From positions 1 through 23,053 of the forward strand of contig JBAYSE010000009.1 in assembly GCA_041676265.1 (NCBI GenBank): a stretch of 23,053 nt of DNA. The letters are read 5' to 3'. Each line of letters starts with the position of its first letter. Positions within the stretch are counted from its first letter, which is position 1. Below are positions 1 through 7,180 of the stretch, piece after piece. Source of the DNA: DUOJ01 sp041676265. Lineage in GTDB: Bacteria > Spirochaetota > Spirochaetia > Sphaerochaetales > Sphaerochaetaceae. The notes under the pieces were generated by a model. The model saw nothing but the letters and a program-made list of their open reading frames with translations. It was not told the origin of the DNA and ran no database searches. The translations under genes and the position numbers were made by a program.

Positions 1-548
1 ATAACACCAAAGAGCCAAAGATCTACAGTCGCGATAAAGGTGCCCATTACGAAGCGCGCTACGAGATTGACTTGAGCACTATTAGACCAACAGTCGCCTT
101 CCCCCATCTCCCTTCCAATACCAGAGTAATCGATGAAGTGGGCAATATTGAGATAGACCAAGTGGTCATCGGCTCATGTACCAATGGACGCATTAGCGAC
201 TTACGCATCGCCGCAAAGATCCTGCAAGGTAAGCGGGTTAACTCAAGAGTCAGAACTATAATTTTCCCGGCTACCCAGAAAATCTACCTCCAAGCATTGG
301 ACGAAGGCCTTTTGAAGATATTCGTTGAAGCCGGAGCAGTGGTTAGTACCCCCACCTGTGGCCCCTGTTTAGGGGGTCATATGGGGATTCTGGCCGAAGG
401 AGAGCGGGCTGTGGCCACTACTAACCGCAACTTTGTAGGGCGCATGGGGCACCCCGCGAGTGAAGTTTACCTAGCGAGCCCGGCCGTCGCCGCCGCTTCG
501 GCTTTGAGTGGTTTTATCGCCAACCCTGAGACAATAAAGGAGTCGTGA
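1..548 (+). CDS. leuC: 3-isopropylmalate dehydratase large subunit, C-terminal part (5' end outside window)
   Basis: This is the catalytic large subunit of the leucine-pathway isomerase, which converts 2-isopropylmalate to 3-isopropylmalate through a [4Fe-4S] cluster. The reading frame is open from base 3, so the gene starts before the window; a start at the TTG near base 72 would be internal. About 181 codons are present. All three cluster cysteines of the aconitase superfamily are visible: one in VIGSCTNGR and two in PTCGPCLGG. The GSCTNGR form and the short separate LeuD that follows point to the short (archaeal/thermophile-like) LeuC class rather than the longer E. coli class. It stops one base before leuD, whose AAGGAG ribosome site (about 537-542) lies inside this gene. 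leuA is presumably further upstream, but that is inference. Confidence 0.95.
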   Translation, partial: NTKEPKIYSRDKGAHYEARYEIDLSTIRPTVAFPHLPSNTRVIDEVGNIEIDQVVIGSCTNGRISDLRIAAKILQGKRVNSRVRTIIFPATQKIYLQALDEGLLKIFVEAGAVVSTPTCGPCLGGHMGILAEGERAVATTNRNFVGRMGHPASEVYLASPAVAAASALSGFIANPETIKES

Positions 549-549
549 G

Positions 550-1044
550 ATGAGAGTAAAAGGTAAAGTTTTTAGATATGCCAGCAACGTCGACACCGAT
601 GTGATTATTCCCGCGCGCTACTTAAATACGAGCGACCCTCAGGAGTTGGCCAGCCACTGTATGGAAGATTTAGATGCCACTTTTGTGGCTAGTGTCACAC
701 AGGGGGACTTAATCGTCGCCGATGAGAATTTTGGGTGTGGCTCTTCGCGTGAGCATGCCCCTCTGGCAATAAAAACCGTAGGTATCAGTTGCGTGATAGC
801 TTCTTCTTTTGCCCGGATTTTCTACCGCAATGCAATTAACATCGGCTTGCCTATCTTAGAGAGTGCTGAAGCCGTCAAAGGGATCAAGCATGGGGATGTG
901 GTAACGGTCGATTTCTCCAAGGGTGCCATTATTAACGAAACGACAGGTGAGTCTTATACCAGCGAGCCTTTTCCCCCTTTCATTCAGGAGATGATGGAGA
1001 GAGATGGTCTCATTAACTACTTAAAAGAGGAGGTCTTACAGTGA
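550..1044 (+). CDS. leuD: 3-isopropylmalate dehydratase small subunit
   Basis: This is the small swivel-domain subunit that completes the active site of LeuC in the second step of leucine synthesis. At 164 residues it matches the short LeuD class. The substrate-recognition loop reads RYLNTSDPQEL near residues 24-34, and the conserved ENFGCGSSREHAP motif lies at about 59-71. The YLNT form is typical of bacterial short isopropylmalate isomerases; homoaconitases of the same fold usually carry YLRT, so leucine synthesis is preferred. That choice is also supported by leuB next door. The ATG follows leuC by one base with a good AAGGAG site. The stop overlaps the GTG of leuB (GTGA), suggesting translational coupling. 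Confidence 0.95.
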   Translation: MRVKGKVFRYASNVDTDVIIPARYLNTSDPQELASHCMEDLDATFVASVTQGDLIVADENFGCGSSREHAPLAIKTVGISCVIASSFARIFYRNAINIGLPILESAEAVKGIKHGDVVTVDFSKGAIINETTGESYTSEPFPPFIQEMMERDGLINYLKEEVLQ

Positions 1045-2120
1045 GACTGAAATTAGCGATTATTGCGGGAGACGGAATTGGGGGAGATATTGTGGCGGAG
1101 GCCCTTAAAGTGATGGGGGCTGTGGGGGAGAGGTTTAACCATAAATTTGATTTCTCCTTCTACTTAATGGGGGGGCAAGCCATCGATACCATGGGTACGC
1201 CTTTACCTGAATCGACTCTACTGGGGTGCCGAGATGCCCAGGCGGTCCTCTTGGGGGCAGTGGGTGGCGAGAAGTGGGACCATTTGAAAGGCGATGAGCG
1301 CCCCGAGAAGGGCCTTCTGGACCTCCGCAGTGGCTTAGGGCTCTTTTGTAACCTCCGCCCGGCACTCCTTTATGAAGAGCTGGCGCAAGCTTGTCCCTTG
1401 AAAGAGCATATTATTGCCGGTGGACTCGACTTGATGGTGGTTAGAGAACTTACCGGAGGGATCTACTTCGGCCCCAAAGGGCGCAGTGGAGAGGAGATGA
1501 GCGCCTGGGACACGATGCTTTACAGTGAACAAGAGGTTGAGCGGATTGCCGTGAAAGCCTTTGAATTGGCAATGAAGCGCAATAAGCGGCTCACTAGTGT
1601 CGATAAAGCGAATGTATTGGAGTCTTCCCGCCTGTGGAGGGAGGTTGTCAACCGGGTGGCTAAGCGCTACGACGAGGTGACGCTGAACCATATGTATGTC
1701 GATAACGCCGCTATGCAGTTGGTGCGTAACCCTAAGCAGTTTGATGTCATTGTTACCTCGAATATGTTTGGCGATATCTTGAGCGATGAGGCCAGTATGA
1801 TTACCGGTTCAATTGGAATGCTCCCGTCTGCCAGCCTTGGCGAGGGGAATTTTGGACTCTATGAACCGATTCATGGCTCCGCTCCCGATATTGCGGGTCA
1901 AGACAGGGCTAACCCACTAGCCACAATACTCTCGGTAGCTATGCTACTACGCCACTCCTTTGACCTGGAAGAGGAGGCTTTAGCCGTTGAACAAGCGGTT
2001 AAGGAGGTTCTTAAAGATGGTTGGCGTACGGAAGACATTATGAGTAGTGGACAAAAGAGGGTAGGCACGAAAGAGATGGGTAATTTGGTAGCCCAGGCTA
2101 TTAGTGGTAAAAAGGAGTAA
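1041..2120 (+). CDS. leuB: 3-isopropylmalate dehydrogenase
   Basis: This enzyme oxidises and decarboxylates 3-isopropylmalate to 2-oxoisocaproate using NAD+ and a divalent metal, the third leucine-specific step. Its 359 residues are the family's normal length. Landmarks in order are the N-terminal GDGIG loop, LLGAVGGEKW, the substrate-binding arginine stretch LRSGLGLFCNLRPA, MVVRELTGGIYFG, the catalytic-lysine region VDKANVLESSRLW, the metal-binding FGDILSDEAS, and the nucleotide-binding YEPIHGSAPDIAG. The start is GTG at 1041 behind AGAGGAGG (about 1026-1033), overlapping the leuD stop by four bases. One small oddity is GDGIGGDIV, where most homologues have GDGIGPEIV. Confidence 0.96.
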   Translation: MRLKLAIIAGDGIGGDIVAEALKVMGAVGERFNHKFDFSFYLMGGQAIDTMGTPLPESTLLGCRDAQAVLLGAVGGEKWDHLKGDERPEKGLLDLRSGLGLFCNLRPALLYEELAQACPLKEHIIAGGLDLMVVRELTGGIYFGPKGRSGEEMSAWDTMLYSEQEVERIAVKAFELAMKRNKRLTSVDKANVLESSRLWREVVNRVAKRYDEVTLNHMYVDNAAMQLVRNPKQFDVIVTSNMFGDILSDEASMITGSIGMLPSASLGEGNFGLYEPIHGSAPDIAGQDRANPLATILSVAMLLRHSFDLEEEALAVEQAVKEVLKDGWRTEDIMSSGQKRVGTKEMGNLVAQAISGKKE

Positions 2121-2124
2121 AAAG

Positions 2125-3009
2125 ATGAGTGAACAATTAGTGTACATCGAGGGAGAATATGTGCCCATCAGTGAGGCCAAGATATCGGTATTGGACCATG
2201 GATTGTTGTACGGAGACGGGATTTTTGAGGGCATTAGAGCTTATAAAGGGCATGTCTTCAAGCTTACCGAACACATAAAGCGCTTTGAGAGTGCGGCTAA
2301 GGCCATTCATCTTGATCTACCCCTACCGCTCGCCGAGATTACCGAGGTGGTTTTAGAGACCTGTCGGCGCAACAATATTGTCGATGGTTATATCCGCTTA
2401 GTGTGTACCCGCGGTGCCGACGGTTTAGGACTCTACCCCCATCCGCGCACCCATCCCCCGCGGCTAATCTGTATTGCCGGTCAAGTAGCCCTCTACAGTG
2501 ATGAGGCCTACAGGCGCGGCCTGAAAGTTATAACCAGCCACCTACGTCGCAATAAAGCTACAATAGTGAATCCGCAGATTAAGAGTCTAAACTACCTCAA
2601 CAATATTTTGGCTTCGATTGAGGCGCGCCGTTATGGTGCCGATGAGGCCCTCCTTTTAAACAACGAAGGGCTAGTTACCGAATGTACCGGCGATAATATC
2701 TTCATCGTTAAGGGCCAAGAGCTCTGCACTCCGCCAATCTGGTTGGGAACCCTTGATGGGATCACCCGTAAGGTGGTTTTAACTCTGGGGGAAAAACTGG
2801 GTTATAAGGTGAAGGAATCCCCCTTTACCCACTTTGATGTGGTTAATGCCGATGAGGTGTTTTTGACCGGAACTGCCGCAGAGATTATTGCCCTCACAGA
2901 GTTAGATGGGCAGGTTATAGCCGATGGAGTTGCCGGTAAAATTACCCTTGAGCTCCTTGAAGAGTTCAGGGTCTATACGCAGCAGGCAGAAAATGGAGTA
3001 AAGATATGA
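2125..3009 (+). CDS. ilvE: Branched-chain amino acid aminotransferase
   Basis: This PLP enzyme (fold type IV) transfers the amino group from glutamate to the 2-oxo acids in the last step of valine, isoleucine and leucine synthesis. With the start at ATG 2125 it is 294 residues, close to the usual 290-310. That start is chosen because AAAGGAG at 2111-2117 is well spaced from it; an in-frame upstream GTG at 2104 would lie inside leuB. Landmarks are LDHGLLYGDGIFEGIRAY (23-40), a substrate-binding arginine region, the Schiff-base lysine in NPQIKSLNYLNN (Lys153), and the phosphate-binding stretch LVTECTGDNIF. A D-amino acid transaminase is the main alternative within the fold, but the operon context argues for IlvE. 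Its stop overlaps the ilvD start (ATGA). Confidence 0.94.
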   Translation: MSEQLVYIEGEYVPISEAKISVLDHGLLYGDGIFEGIRAYKGHVFKLTEHIKRFESAAKAIHLDLPLPLAEITEVVLETCRRNNIVDGYIRLVCTRGADGLGLYPHPRTHPPRLICIAGQVALYSDEAYRRGLKVITSHLRRNKATIVNPQIKSLNYLNNILASIEARRYGADEALLLNNEGLVTECTGDNIFIVKGQELCTPPIWLGTLDGITRKVVLTLGEKLGYKVKESPFTHFDVVNADEVFLTGTAAEIIALTELDGQVIADGVAGKITLELLEEFRVYTQQAENGVKI

Positions 3010-4673
3010 GAAGCAATGCGATGAAAAGCGGCTTTAGCCGCGCCCCCCACCGCTCTCTTTTGAAGGCCCTGGGGTTAAGTGACCGCGAAATAGAGGCGCC
3101 CCTTATAGGGATTGTCAATTCAGCCAACTCTGTCATTCCCGGCCATGTCCATCTTGAGAGGATTGTAGAGGCGGTCAAAGCGGGAGTTAGAAGTGGCGGA
3201 GGGACCCCACTGGAGTTCTCCGTGATTGGGGTATGTGACGGGTTAGCTATGGGCCACAAAGGGATGAAATACTCCTTGGCCAGTCGCGAACTAATTGCCG
3301 ACTCAATCGAGATAATGGCTATGGCGCACCCCTTTGATGCTTTGGTGATGGTGCCGAACTGTGACAAGATCGTGCCGGCTATGTTGATGGCGGCTGCCCG
3401 CATAAACATCCCGACGATTGTAGTCTCGGGAGGCGCCATGCTGGCGGGCAAAGTGCCTGGGAAAAAGGGTGCCATCGACTTAACTTCGGTTTTTGAAGCC
3501 GTAGGAGCCCATAGTAGCGGAAAAATTAGCGATGAAGAGTTACTCGCCTGTGAGAATAATGCTTGCCCCACCTGTGGCTCTTGCTCAGGGATGTTCACTG
3601 CCAATAGTATGAACTGCTTAACGGAAGCCCTGGGGATGGCTCTCCCCGGTAACGGCACCATCCCCGCTGTTTATAGCGAACGGGACCGCTTGGCCAAAGA
3701 GGCAGGTTACAAGGTGATGGCTCTCCTTGAGAAGCAGATTAAGCCTTCAGATATTATGACGGCGGCCGCTTTTGAGAACGCCTTAGCCCTCGACATGGCT
3801 CTGGGGTGCTCAACTAACAGTATGCTCCATCTTCCGGCAATTGCCCATGAAGCCCATGTTGAGCTCGATATCTTTATGGCCAATGAGGTGAGTAAGCGGA
3901 CCCCTAATCTCTGCCATTTGGCTCCGGCCGGGCCTCACCATATCGAGGACCTCTATGAAGCGGGCGGGGTGTTGGCCGTGATGAAGGAGCTCAACAAGCG
4001 AGGCCTTGTTAACGGTGATTGTTTGACGGTTTCGACTCAGAAGATGGGTCAACAGCTAGAGAAGGCTCAAAATTACAACCCGGAGGTCATTAGACCTATC
4101 GAGAACCCCTTTAGTGAAACTGGGGGGATTGCAGTCTTGAGGGGGAACCTTGCCCCCGATGGGGCGGTGGTAAAGCGCTCAGCGGTTGACCCGGCAATGC
4201 TCAAACATACCGGGGTGGCGCGTGTTTTTGACTCGGAAGAGGAGGTTTCACTGGCAATCTATCGGCAAGAGATCAAGAAGGGCGATGTGGTTGTCATTCG
4301 TTATGAGGGGCCCAAGGGGGGACCGGGAATGCGCGAGATGTTAGGGCCCACTTCCGCTATAGCTGGCATGGGTCTCGACAAGGATGTCGCCCTAATTACC
4401 GATGGGCGTTTTAGTGGAGCCACTAGAGGGGCTTCCATTGGTCATATCTCACCGGAGGCAGCTGAGGGGGGTCCTATTGCTTTTGTTAGAGAGGGTGACT
4501 TGATAGAGATTGATATCGATAAGGGAGAGCTTAACCTGCTCGTAGATGCGGCGGAATTAGAGAGGCGACAGGTGGGTTTTGTCGCCCCTGAGCCTCCCAT
4601 CAAAGAGGGATATTTGGGCCGTTATGCCCGTTTAGTGACGAGTGCCTCCACCGGAGCTGTTTTTAGAGATTAG
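3006..4673 (+). CDS. ilvD: Dihydroxy-acid dehydratase
   Basis: This iron-sulphur dehydratase converts dihydroxyisovalerate and dihydroxymethylvalerate to the 2-oxo acid precursors of valine/leucine and isoleucine. At 555 residues it is full length. Visible motifs are NSANSVIPGHVHL (38-50), CDGLAMGHKGMKYSL (77-91), the cluster cysteine and Lys in PNCDK (Cys119), and PTCGSCSGM (Cys190/193). The C-terminal half has GPKGGPGMREML and DGRFSGATRG. The VPGH-like sequence without a first cluster cysteine resembles the clostridial/E. coli branch rather than the PCN branch. SANS replaces the more usual SFNE, which may be lineage-specific. It starts with ATG 3006 inside the end of ilvE, so translation is probably coupled. 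Confidence 0.96.
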   Translation: MRSNAMKSGFSRAPHRSLLKALGLSDREIEAPLIGIVNSANSVIPGHVHLERIVEAVKAGVRSGGGTPLEFSVIGVCDGLAMGHKGMKYSLASRELIADSIEIMAMAHPFDALVMVPNCDKIVPAMLMAAARINIPTIVVSGGAMLAGKVPGKKGAIDLTSVFEAVGAHSSGKISDEELLACENNACPTCGSCSGMFTANSMNCLTEALGMALPGNGTIPAVYSERDRLAKEAGYKVMALLEKQIKPSDIMTAAAFENALALDMALGCSTNSMLHLPAIAHEAHVELDIFMANEVSKRTPNLCHLAPAGPHHIEDLYEAGGVLAVMKELNKRGLVNGDCLTVSTQKMGQQLEKAQNYNPEVIRPIENPFSETGGIAVLRGNLAPDGAVVKRSAVDPAMLKHTGVARVFDSEEEVSLAIYRQEIKKGDVVVIRYEGPKGGPGMREMLGPTSAIAGMGLDKDVALITDGRFSGATRGASIGHISPEAAEGGPIAFVREGDLIEIDIDKGELNLLVDAAELERRQVGFVAPEPPIKEGYLGRYARLVTSASTGAVFRD

Positions 4674-4685
4674 AGGAGAGTTTGG

Positions 4686-6347
4686 ATGAAATTGAATGGA
4701 GCTGAAATCATTGTGGCTTGTTTAAAAGAGCAAGGTGTCGATACTGTGTTTGGGTTCCCCGGCGGTGCCGTTCTCAATATATATGATGCTTTGTACAAGA
4801 ATCGCGACTCTGTCCGCCATATCCTCACCAGCCATGAACAGGGGGCTTCCCATGCAGCCGATGGGTATGCCCGTTGTACCGGTAAGGTGGGGGTGGTGTT
4901 TGCCACTAGTGGACCGGGAGCTACCAACCTAGTAACCGGTTTAGCCACGGCCTACATGGACTCAGTACCGGTGGTGGCAATTACGGGGAACGTGACAACT
5001 GAGCTCCTTGGTCGCGACAGTTTCCAAGAGGTAGATATCAGCGGGATTACGATGCCCATCACCAAACACAACTATATTGTGAAGGATGTCAACGATTTAG
5101 CGGCTACTATCCGTAATGCTTTTTATATCGCTCGCGAAGGGCGCCCGGGGCCCGTCTTGATTGATGTCCCTAAGGATGTCACTGCCGCTATGGCTGAATA
5201 CACCCCTTTGGCGGTGCGCTGGCCCAAACGAACCGGCGAGCACTTAAAAAACGGCGCGATTGCTAAGTTAGTTGAACTACTGAGGGAGTCACAACAGCCG
5301 ATGCTCTATGTAGGAGGCGGGGTCATCCGCTCACAGGCTGAGGCTGTTTTGGCTGAGTTTATTGAGAAGATTGATGCGCCGGTCGGAGTCTCGCTAATGG
5401 GTCACGGTGCCATTGACTCGGCTAGTGAGCGCTTTACCGGCATGATAGGGATGCATGGCACTAGGCTGAGTAATATTGCAGTTAACAATTGTGATCTTCT
5501 CTTGGTCATTGGAGCGCGTTTTAGTGACCGCGTGGTCAGTAAAGCCAGTGCTTTTGCCCGAAAGGCCAAAATTGTCCATATCGATGTCGACCCGGCCGAA
5601 GTCAACAAAAATATCGCAACGTACTACCATGTAATTGGCGACAGCCGGGTAATCTTGGAAAAGGTCAACCAAGCTATCGACAAGCCGATACTCCATACCC
5701 AATGGATGGAGAAAATTGCCCATTGGCGCGAGGTTCACCCTTTTAAGATTAATGGAGAGACTAGGCGTCCCAGTGAGATTTTACAGGCCTTATCCGATCT
5801 CATGGAAGAGGACTCAGTCTTGGTAACCGAAGTTGGGCAACACCAGATGTGGGCTGCCCAATTCTTCCACCACACGCCCCAAAAACGGTTTTTAACCAGT
5901 GGTGGGTTGGGGACGATGGGCTACGGCACAGGAGCCGCAATTGGGGCCCAAGTGGGAGATCCTAAAAGGCGAGTTGTGAACGTGGCCGGTGACGGCTCTT
6001 TTCGAATGAATTGCAACGAGTTGGCTACTATTGCCCGCTACCGCTTACCGGTAATCATCTTGGTGATGAATAATCGAACCTTAGGGATGGTACGCCAATG
6101 GCAAACTCTTTTCTACGAAGGGCGTCACAGTGAAACTACCCTAGACACAGAGGTGGATTGGATTGCATTGGCAAAAGCTTACGGGGTAAGTGGTATCCAC
6201 TTAACTATCGAGGATGACCCCCAAGAGGTCCTTGCAAAAGCTTTTGCCCTTAATGGACCGGTGCTGGTTGACTGTGAGATACCGATTAACAACATGGTCT
6301 ACCCCATGGTAGCTCCGGGGGCATCGATAGAGGAGATGATAGATTAA
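4686..6347 (+). CDS. ilvB: Acetolactate synthase (acetohydroxyacid synthase) large catalytic subunit
   Basis: This ThDP-, Mg2+- and FAD-dependent enzyme condenses pyruvate with pyruvate or 2-oxobutyrate, committing carbon to valine/leucine or isoleucine. It has 553 residues, with the catalytic glutamate in SHEQGASHAADGYAR (Glu51). The central FAD domain includes IGARFSDRVVSKASAFA, and the C-terminal ThDP domain has GDGSFRMNCNELA followed about 25 residues later by VMNN. The FAD-domain signature favours the biosynthetic enzyme over catabolic acetolactate synthase. AGGAGAG at 4674-4680 is the ribosome site, directly after the ilvD stop. The regulatory subunit gene ilvN, often the next gene, is absent here: the following sequence is a hairpin and an oppositely oriented regulator. 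Confidence 0.95.
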   Translation: MKLNGAEIIVACLKEQGVDTVFGFPGGAVLNIYDALYKNRDSVRHILTSHEQGASHAADGYARCTGKVGVVFATSGPGATNLVTGLATAYMDSVPVVAITGNVTTELLGRDSFQEVDISGITMPITKHNYIVKDVNDLAATIRNAFYIAREGRPGPVLIDVPKDVTAAMAEYTPLAVRWPKRTGEHLKNGAIAKLVELLRESQQPMLYVGGGVIRSQAEAVLAEFIEKIDAPVGVSLMGHGAIDSASERFTGMIGMHGTRLSNIAVNNCDLLLVIGARFSDRVVSKASAFARKAKIVHIDVDPAEVNKNIATYYHVIGDSRVILEKVNQAIDKPILHTQWMEKIAHWREVHPFKINGETRRPSEILQALSDLMEEDSVLVTEVGQHQMWAAQFFHHTPQKRFLTSGGLGTMGYGTGAAIGAQVGDPKRRVVNVAGDGSFRMNCNELATIARYRLPVIILVMNNRTLGMVRQWQTLFYEGRHSETTLDTEVDWIALAKAYGVSGIHLTIEDDPQEVLAKAFALNGPVLVDCEIPINNMVYPMVAPGASIEEMID

Positions 6348-6370
6348 CAGTGAGCCTAGAATTTATTGCT

Positions 6371-6399
6371 TTACCCCTCAAAACTCTTGTGAAGGGTAA
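6371..6399 (+). terminator. Candidate hairpin terminator after ilvB
   Basis: Twenty-three bases after the ilvB stop, TTACCC (6371-6376) can pair with GGGTAA (6394-6399). The stem extends past one mismatch by TCA/TGA, and the loop holds about nine bases. Only a short, impure T-rich tail (TAATAAGTTT) follows, so rho-independent termination would be weak. The hairpin overlaps the 3' end and stop codon of the - strand XRE gene, so it may serve both directions or be incidental. Confidence 0.35.
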
Positions 6400-6602
6400 T
6401 AAGTTTCTGCAAATATTATTATATCGGAGACTCTCATATTTAATACGGAGGCAATTTTTTCCATTGTTTCAATTCTAGGAACACATCTACCAGATTCTAT
6501 AAAGTAGAGCTGGCTTCGAGAAATCCCTGTCTCTTTAACCAGCTTATCTTGTGAAAATCCAGCTTTTACTCTTAAATCACGAATAGCTTTTCCTACGTCC
6601 AT
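6378..6602 (-). CDS. Small XRE-family helix-turn-helix regulator
   Basis: This 74-residue protein is almost entirely one lambda-repressor-like HTH_3 domain. It contains AIRDLRVKAGFSQDKLVKETG, then SRSQLYFIESGRCVPRIETM and IASVLNMRVSDII, the standard five-helix pattern with the recognition helix around GISRSQLYFIESG. It should bind DNA as a dimer in the cytoplasm; its targets are unknown. The ATG at 6602-6600 is chosen because the fold begins immediately after it; the longer frame upstream only reads through duplicated galK-region DNA. No Shine-Dalgarno sequence is visible. The palindrome GTTATAAC sits at 6603-6610 right against the start codon, and TATATT lies 8 bases upstream, so the mRNA may be leaderless and autoregulated (inference). 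It lies in an AT-rich scarred region with no partner gene. It could be a leftover toxin-antitoxin antitoxin or an element regulator. Confidence 0.72.
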   Translation of the reverse strand: MDVGKAIRDLRVKAGFSQDKLVKETGISRSQLYFIESGRCVPRIETMEKIASVLNMRVSDIIIFAETYYPSQEF

Positions 6603-6612
6603 GTTATAACAA

Positions 6613-6735
6613 TATAAGTGTTTTGAAATAATGTAAAGTGGGGTAGGAAAAATTGTTGAAATGGGAATTACCTCTAGCGCGTACCCGCTCGGGTGAACTT
6701 GATTGGGGAACATTTTGACTACAACCATTGTCCTG
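6613..6735 (+). repeat. Direct repeat copy A: decayed duplicate of the galK upstream region and 5' coding part
   Basis: By hand alignment, 6613-6672 matches 6968-7027 at 57 of 60 positions. Then 6673-6735 matches 7118-7180 at about 57 of 63. The step between the two alignments means copy A lacks exactly 90 bases present in copy B (7028-7117), including the galK ribosome site and start codon. The break falls at the shared tetramer TACC, a microhomology deletion scar. The copy ends abruptly at 6735, where unrelated sequence begins. Confidence 0.9.
6673..6735 (+). pseudogene. galK 5' fragment (dead duplicate)
   Basis: The galK frame in this stretch still encodes RVPARVNLIGEHFDYNHCP, nearly the galactokinase signature of the intact gene at 7057. 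It has no start codon, it carries an in-frame TAG at 6675-6677 where galK has a tyrosine codon, and the first Gly of the signature has become Ala. After the Pro codon similarity to galK stops. It is therefore a non-coding remnant of a partial duplication. Confidence 0.8.
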
Positions 6736-6759
6736 CTGACAGTCAGAATCCTGGAACAT

Positions 6760-6885
6760 GAGTTCTCGAGTGAACAGATTATTAAAGCCTTAAGAGTGGC
6801 TAATGTGGCCCAGCTGAATGCCAACACCTATTTAACTCTAAATGATGGTGGCAACAAAGAAAAAAGATTAACGTACAATAATTAA
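6760..6885 (+). pseudogene. Possible IS3-type OrfA transposase remnant
   Basis: The frame running to TAA at 6883-6885 reads EFSSEQIIKALRVANVAQL and then ANTYLTLNDGG and KEKRL. This recalls the N-terminus of IS3-family OrfA proteins (F-S/T-EEQII..LREA...VAELCRKHGIS..TFYRW..KYGGM..SEAKRL), with the middle shortened and the Cys and Trp missing. It is joined directly to the galK fragment and has no start or ribosome site of its own. The match is from memory and partial. An unrelated decayed gene is the alternative. Confidence 0.3.
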
Positions 6886-6898
6886 TTTCTGAAGAGAA

Positions 6899-6942
6899 GG
6901 TGCCTTTTATTATTACACTACAAAAAGTAAGCACCCCTTTTT
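6899..6942 (+). terminator. Hairpin with T-run upstream of galK
   Basis: GGTGC (6899-6903) pairs with GCACC (6931-6935), and CTTTT (6904-6908) pairs with AAAAG (6923-6927), leaving a three-base bulge and a loop of about 14 bases. A CCTTTTT run follows at 6936-6942, as in a rho-independent terminator. It would stop transcription from the scarred region before galK. It may be a leftover of the inserted element. Confidence 0.42.
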
Positions 6943-6967
6943 AGGAAGAATGAGCGAAAACTTAGGG

Positions 6968-7180
6968 TATAAGTGTTTTAAAAAAATGTAAAGTGGGGTA
7001 GGAATAATTGTTGAAATGGGAATTACCGTTTACACTGGTCTCAGTTAGGTAAAAAAATGAGAAAACGGCTAGAGAAACTGGAAAAACTATTAGCATCTAG
7101 TGGGGGAGAGGTATACCTCTACCGCGTACCCGGTCGGGTGAACTTGATAGGGGAACACATCGACTACAACCATTGTCCTG
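6968..7180 (+). repeat. Direct repeat copy B: galK upstream region and 5' coding part (intact copy)
   Basis: This is the full-length partner of the repeat at 6613-6735, containing the 90 bases deleted there. It holds the leader of galK, the ribosome site and ATG (7057), and the first 41 codons. The galK promoter should lie in or just before this block, but no clear -35/-10 pair could be picked; TATAAG at 6968-6973 is one possible -10. Confidence 0.88.

Noticed and set aside
72..548. A separate 158-residue gene starting with TTG at 72
   Set aside because: The same frame is open to the left window edge and the upstream residues continue the LeuC sequence, so this is only part of a truncated leuC.
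2966..3661. 231-codon open frame on the - strand opposite ilvD
   Set aside because: It is antisense to a clearly conserved enzyme, has no recognisable domain or ribosome site, and is a by-product of ilvD codon bias.
6603..6827. Longer 149-residue form of the XRE protein
   Set aside because: The added N-terminus is antisense translation of the duplicated galK segment and transposase-like scrap; the HTH domain begins exactly at the ATG at 6602.
6703..6885. A 60-residue gene from the TTG at 6703
   Set aside because: It is a chimera of out-of-frame galK remnant and the IS-like fragment, with no ribosome site; treated as pseudogene debris.
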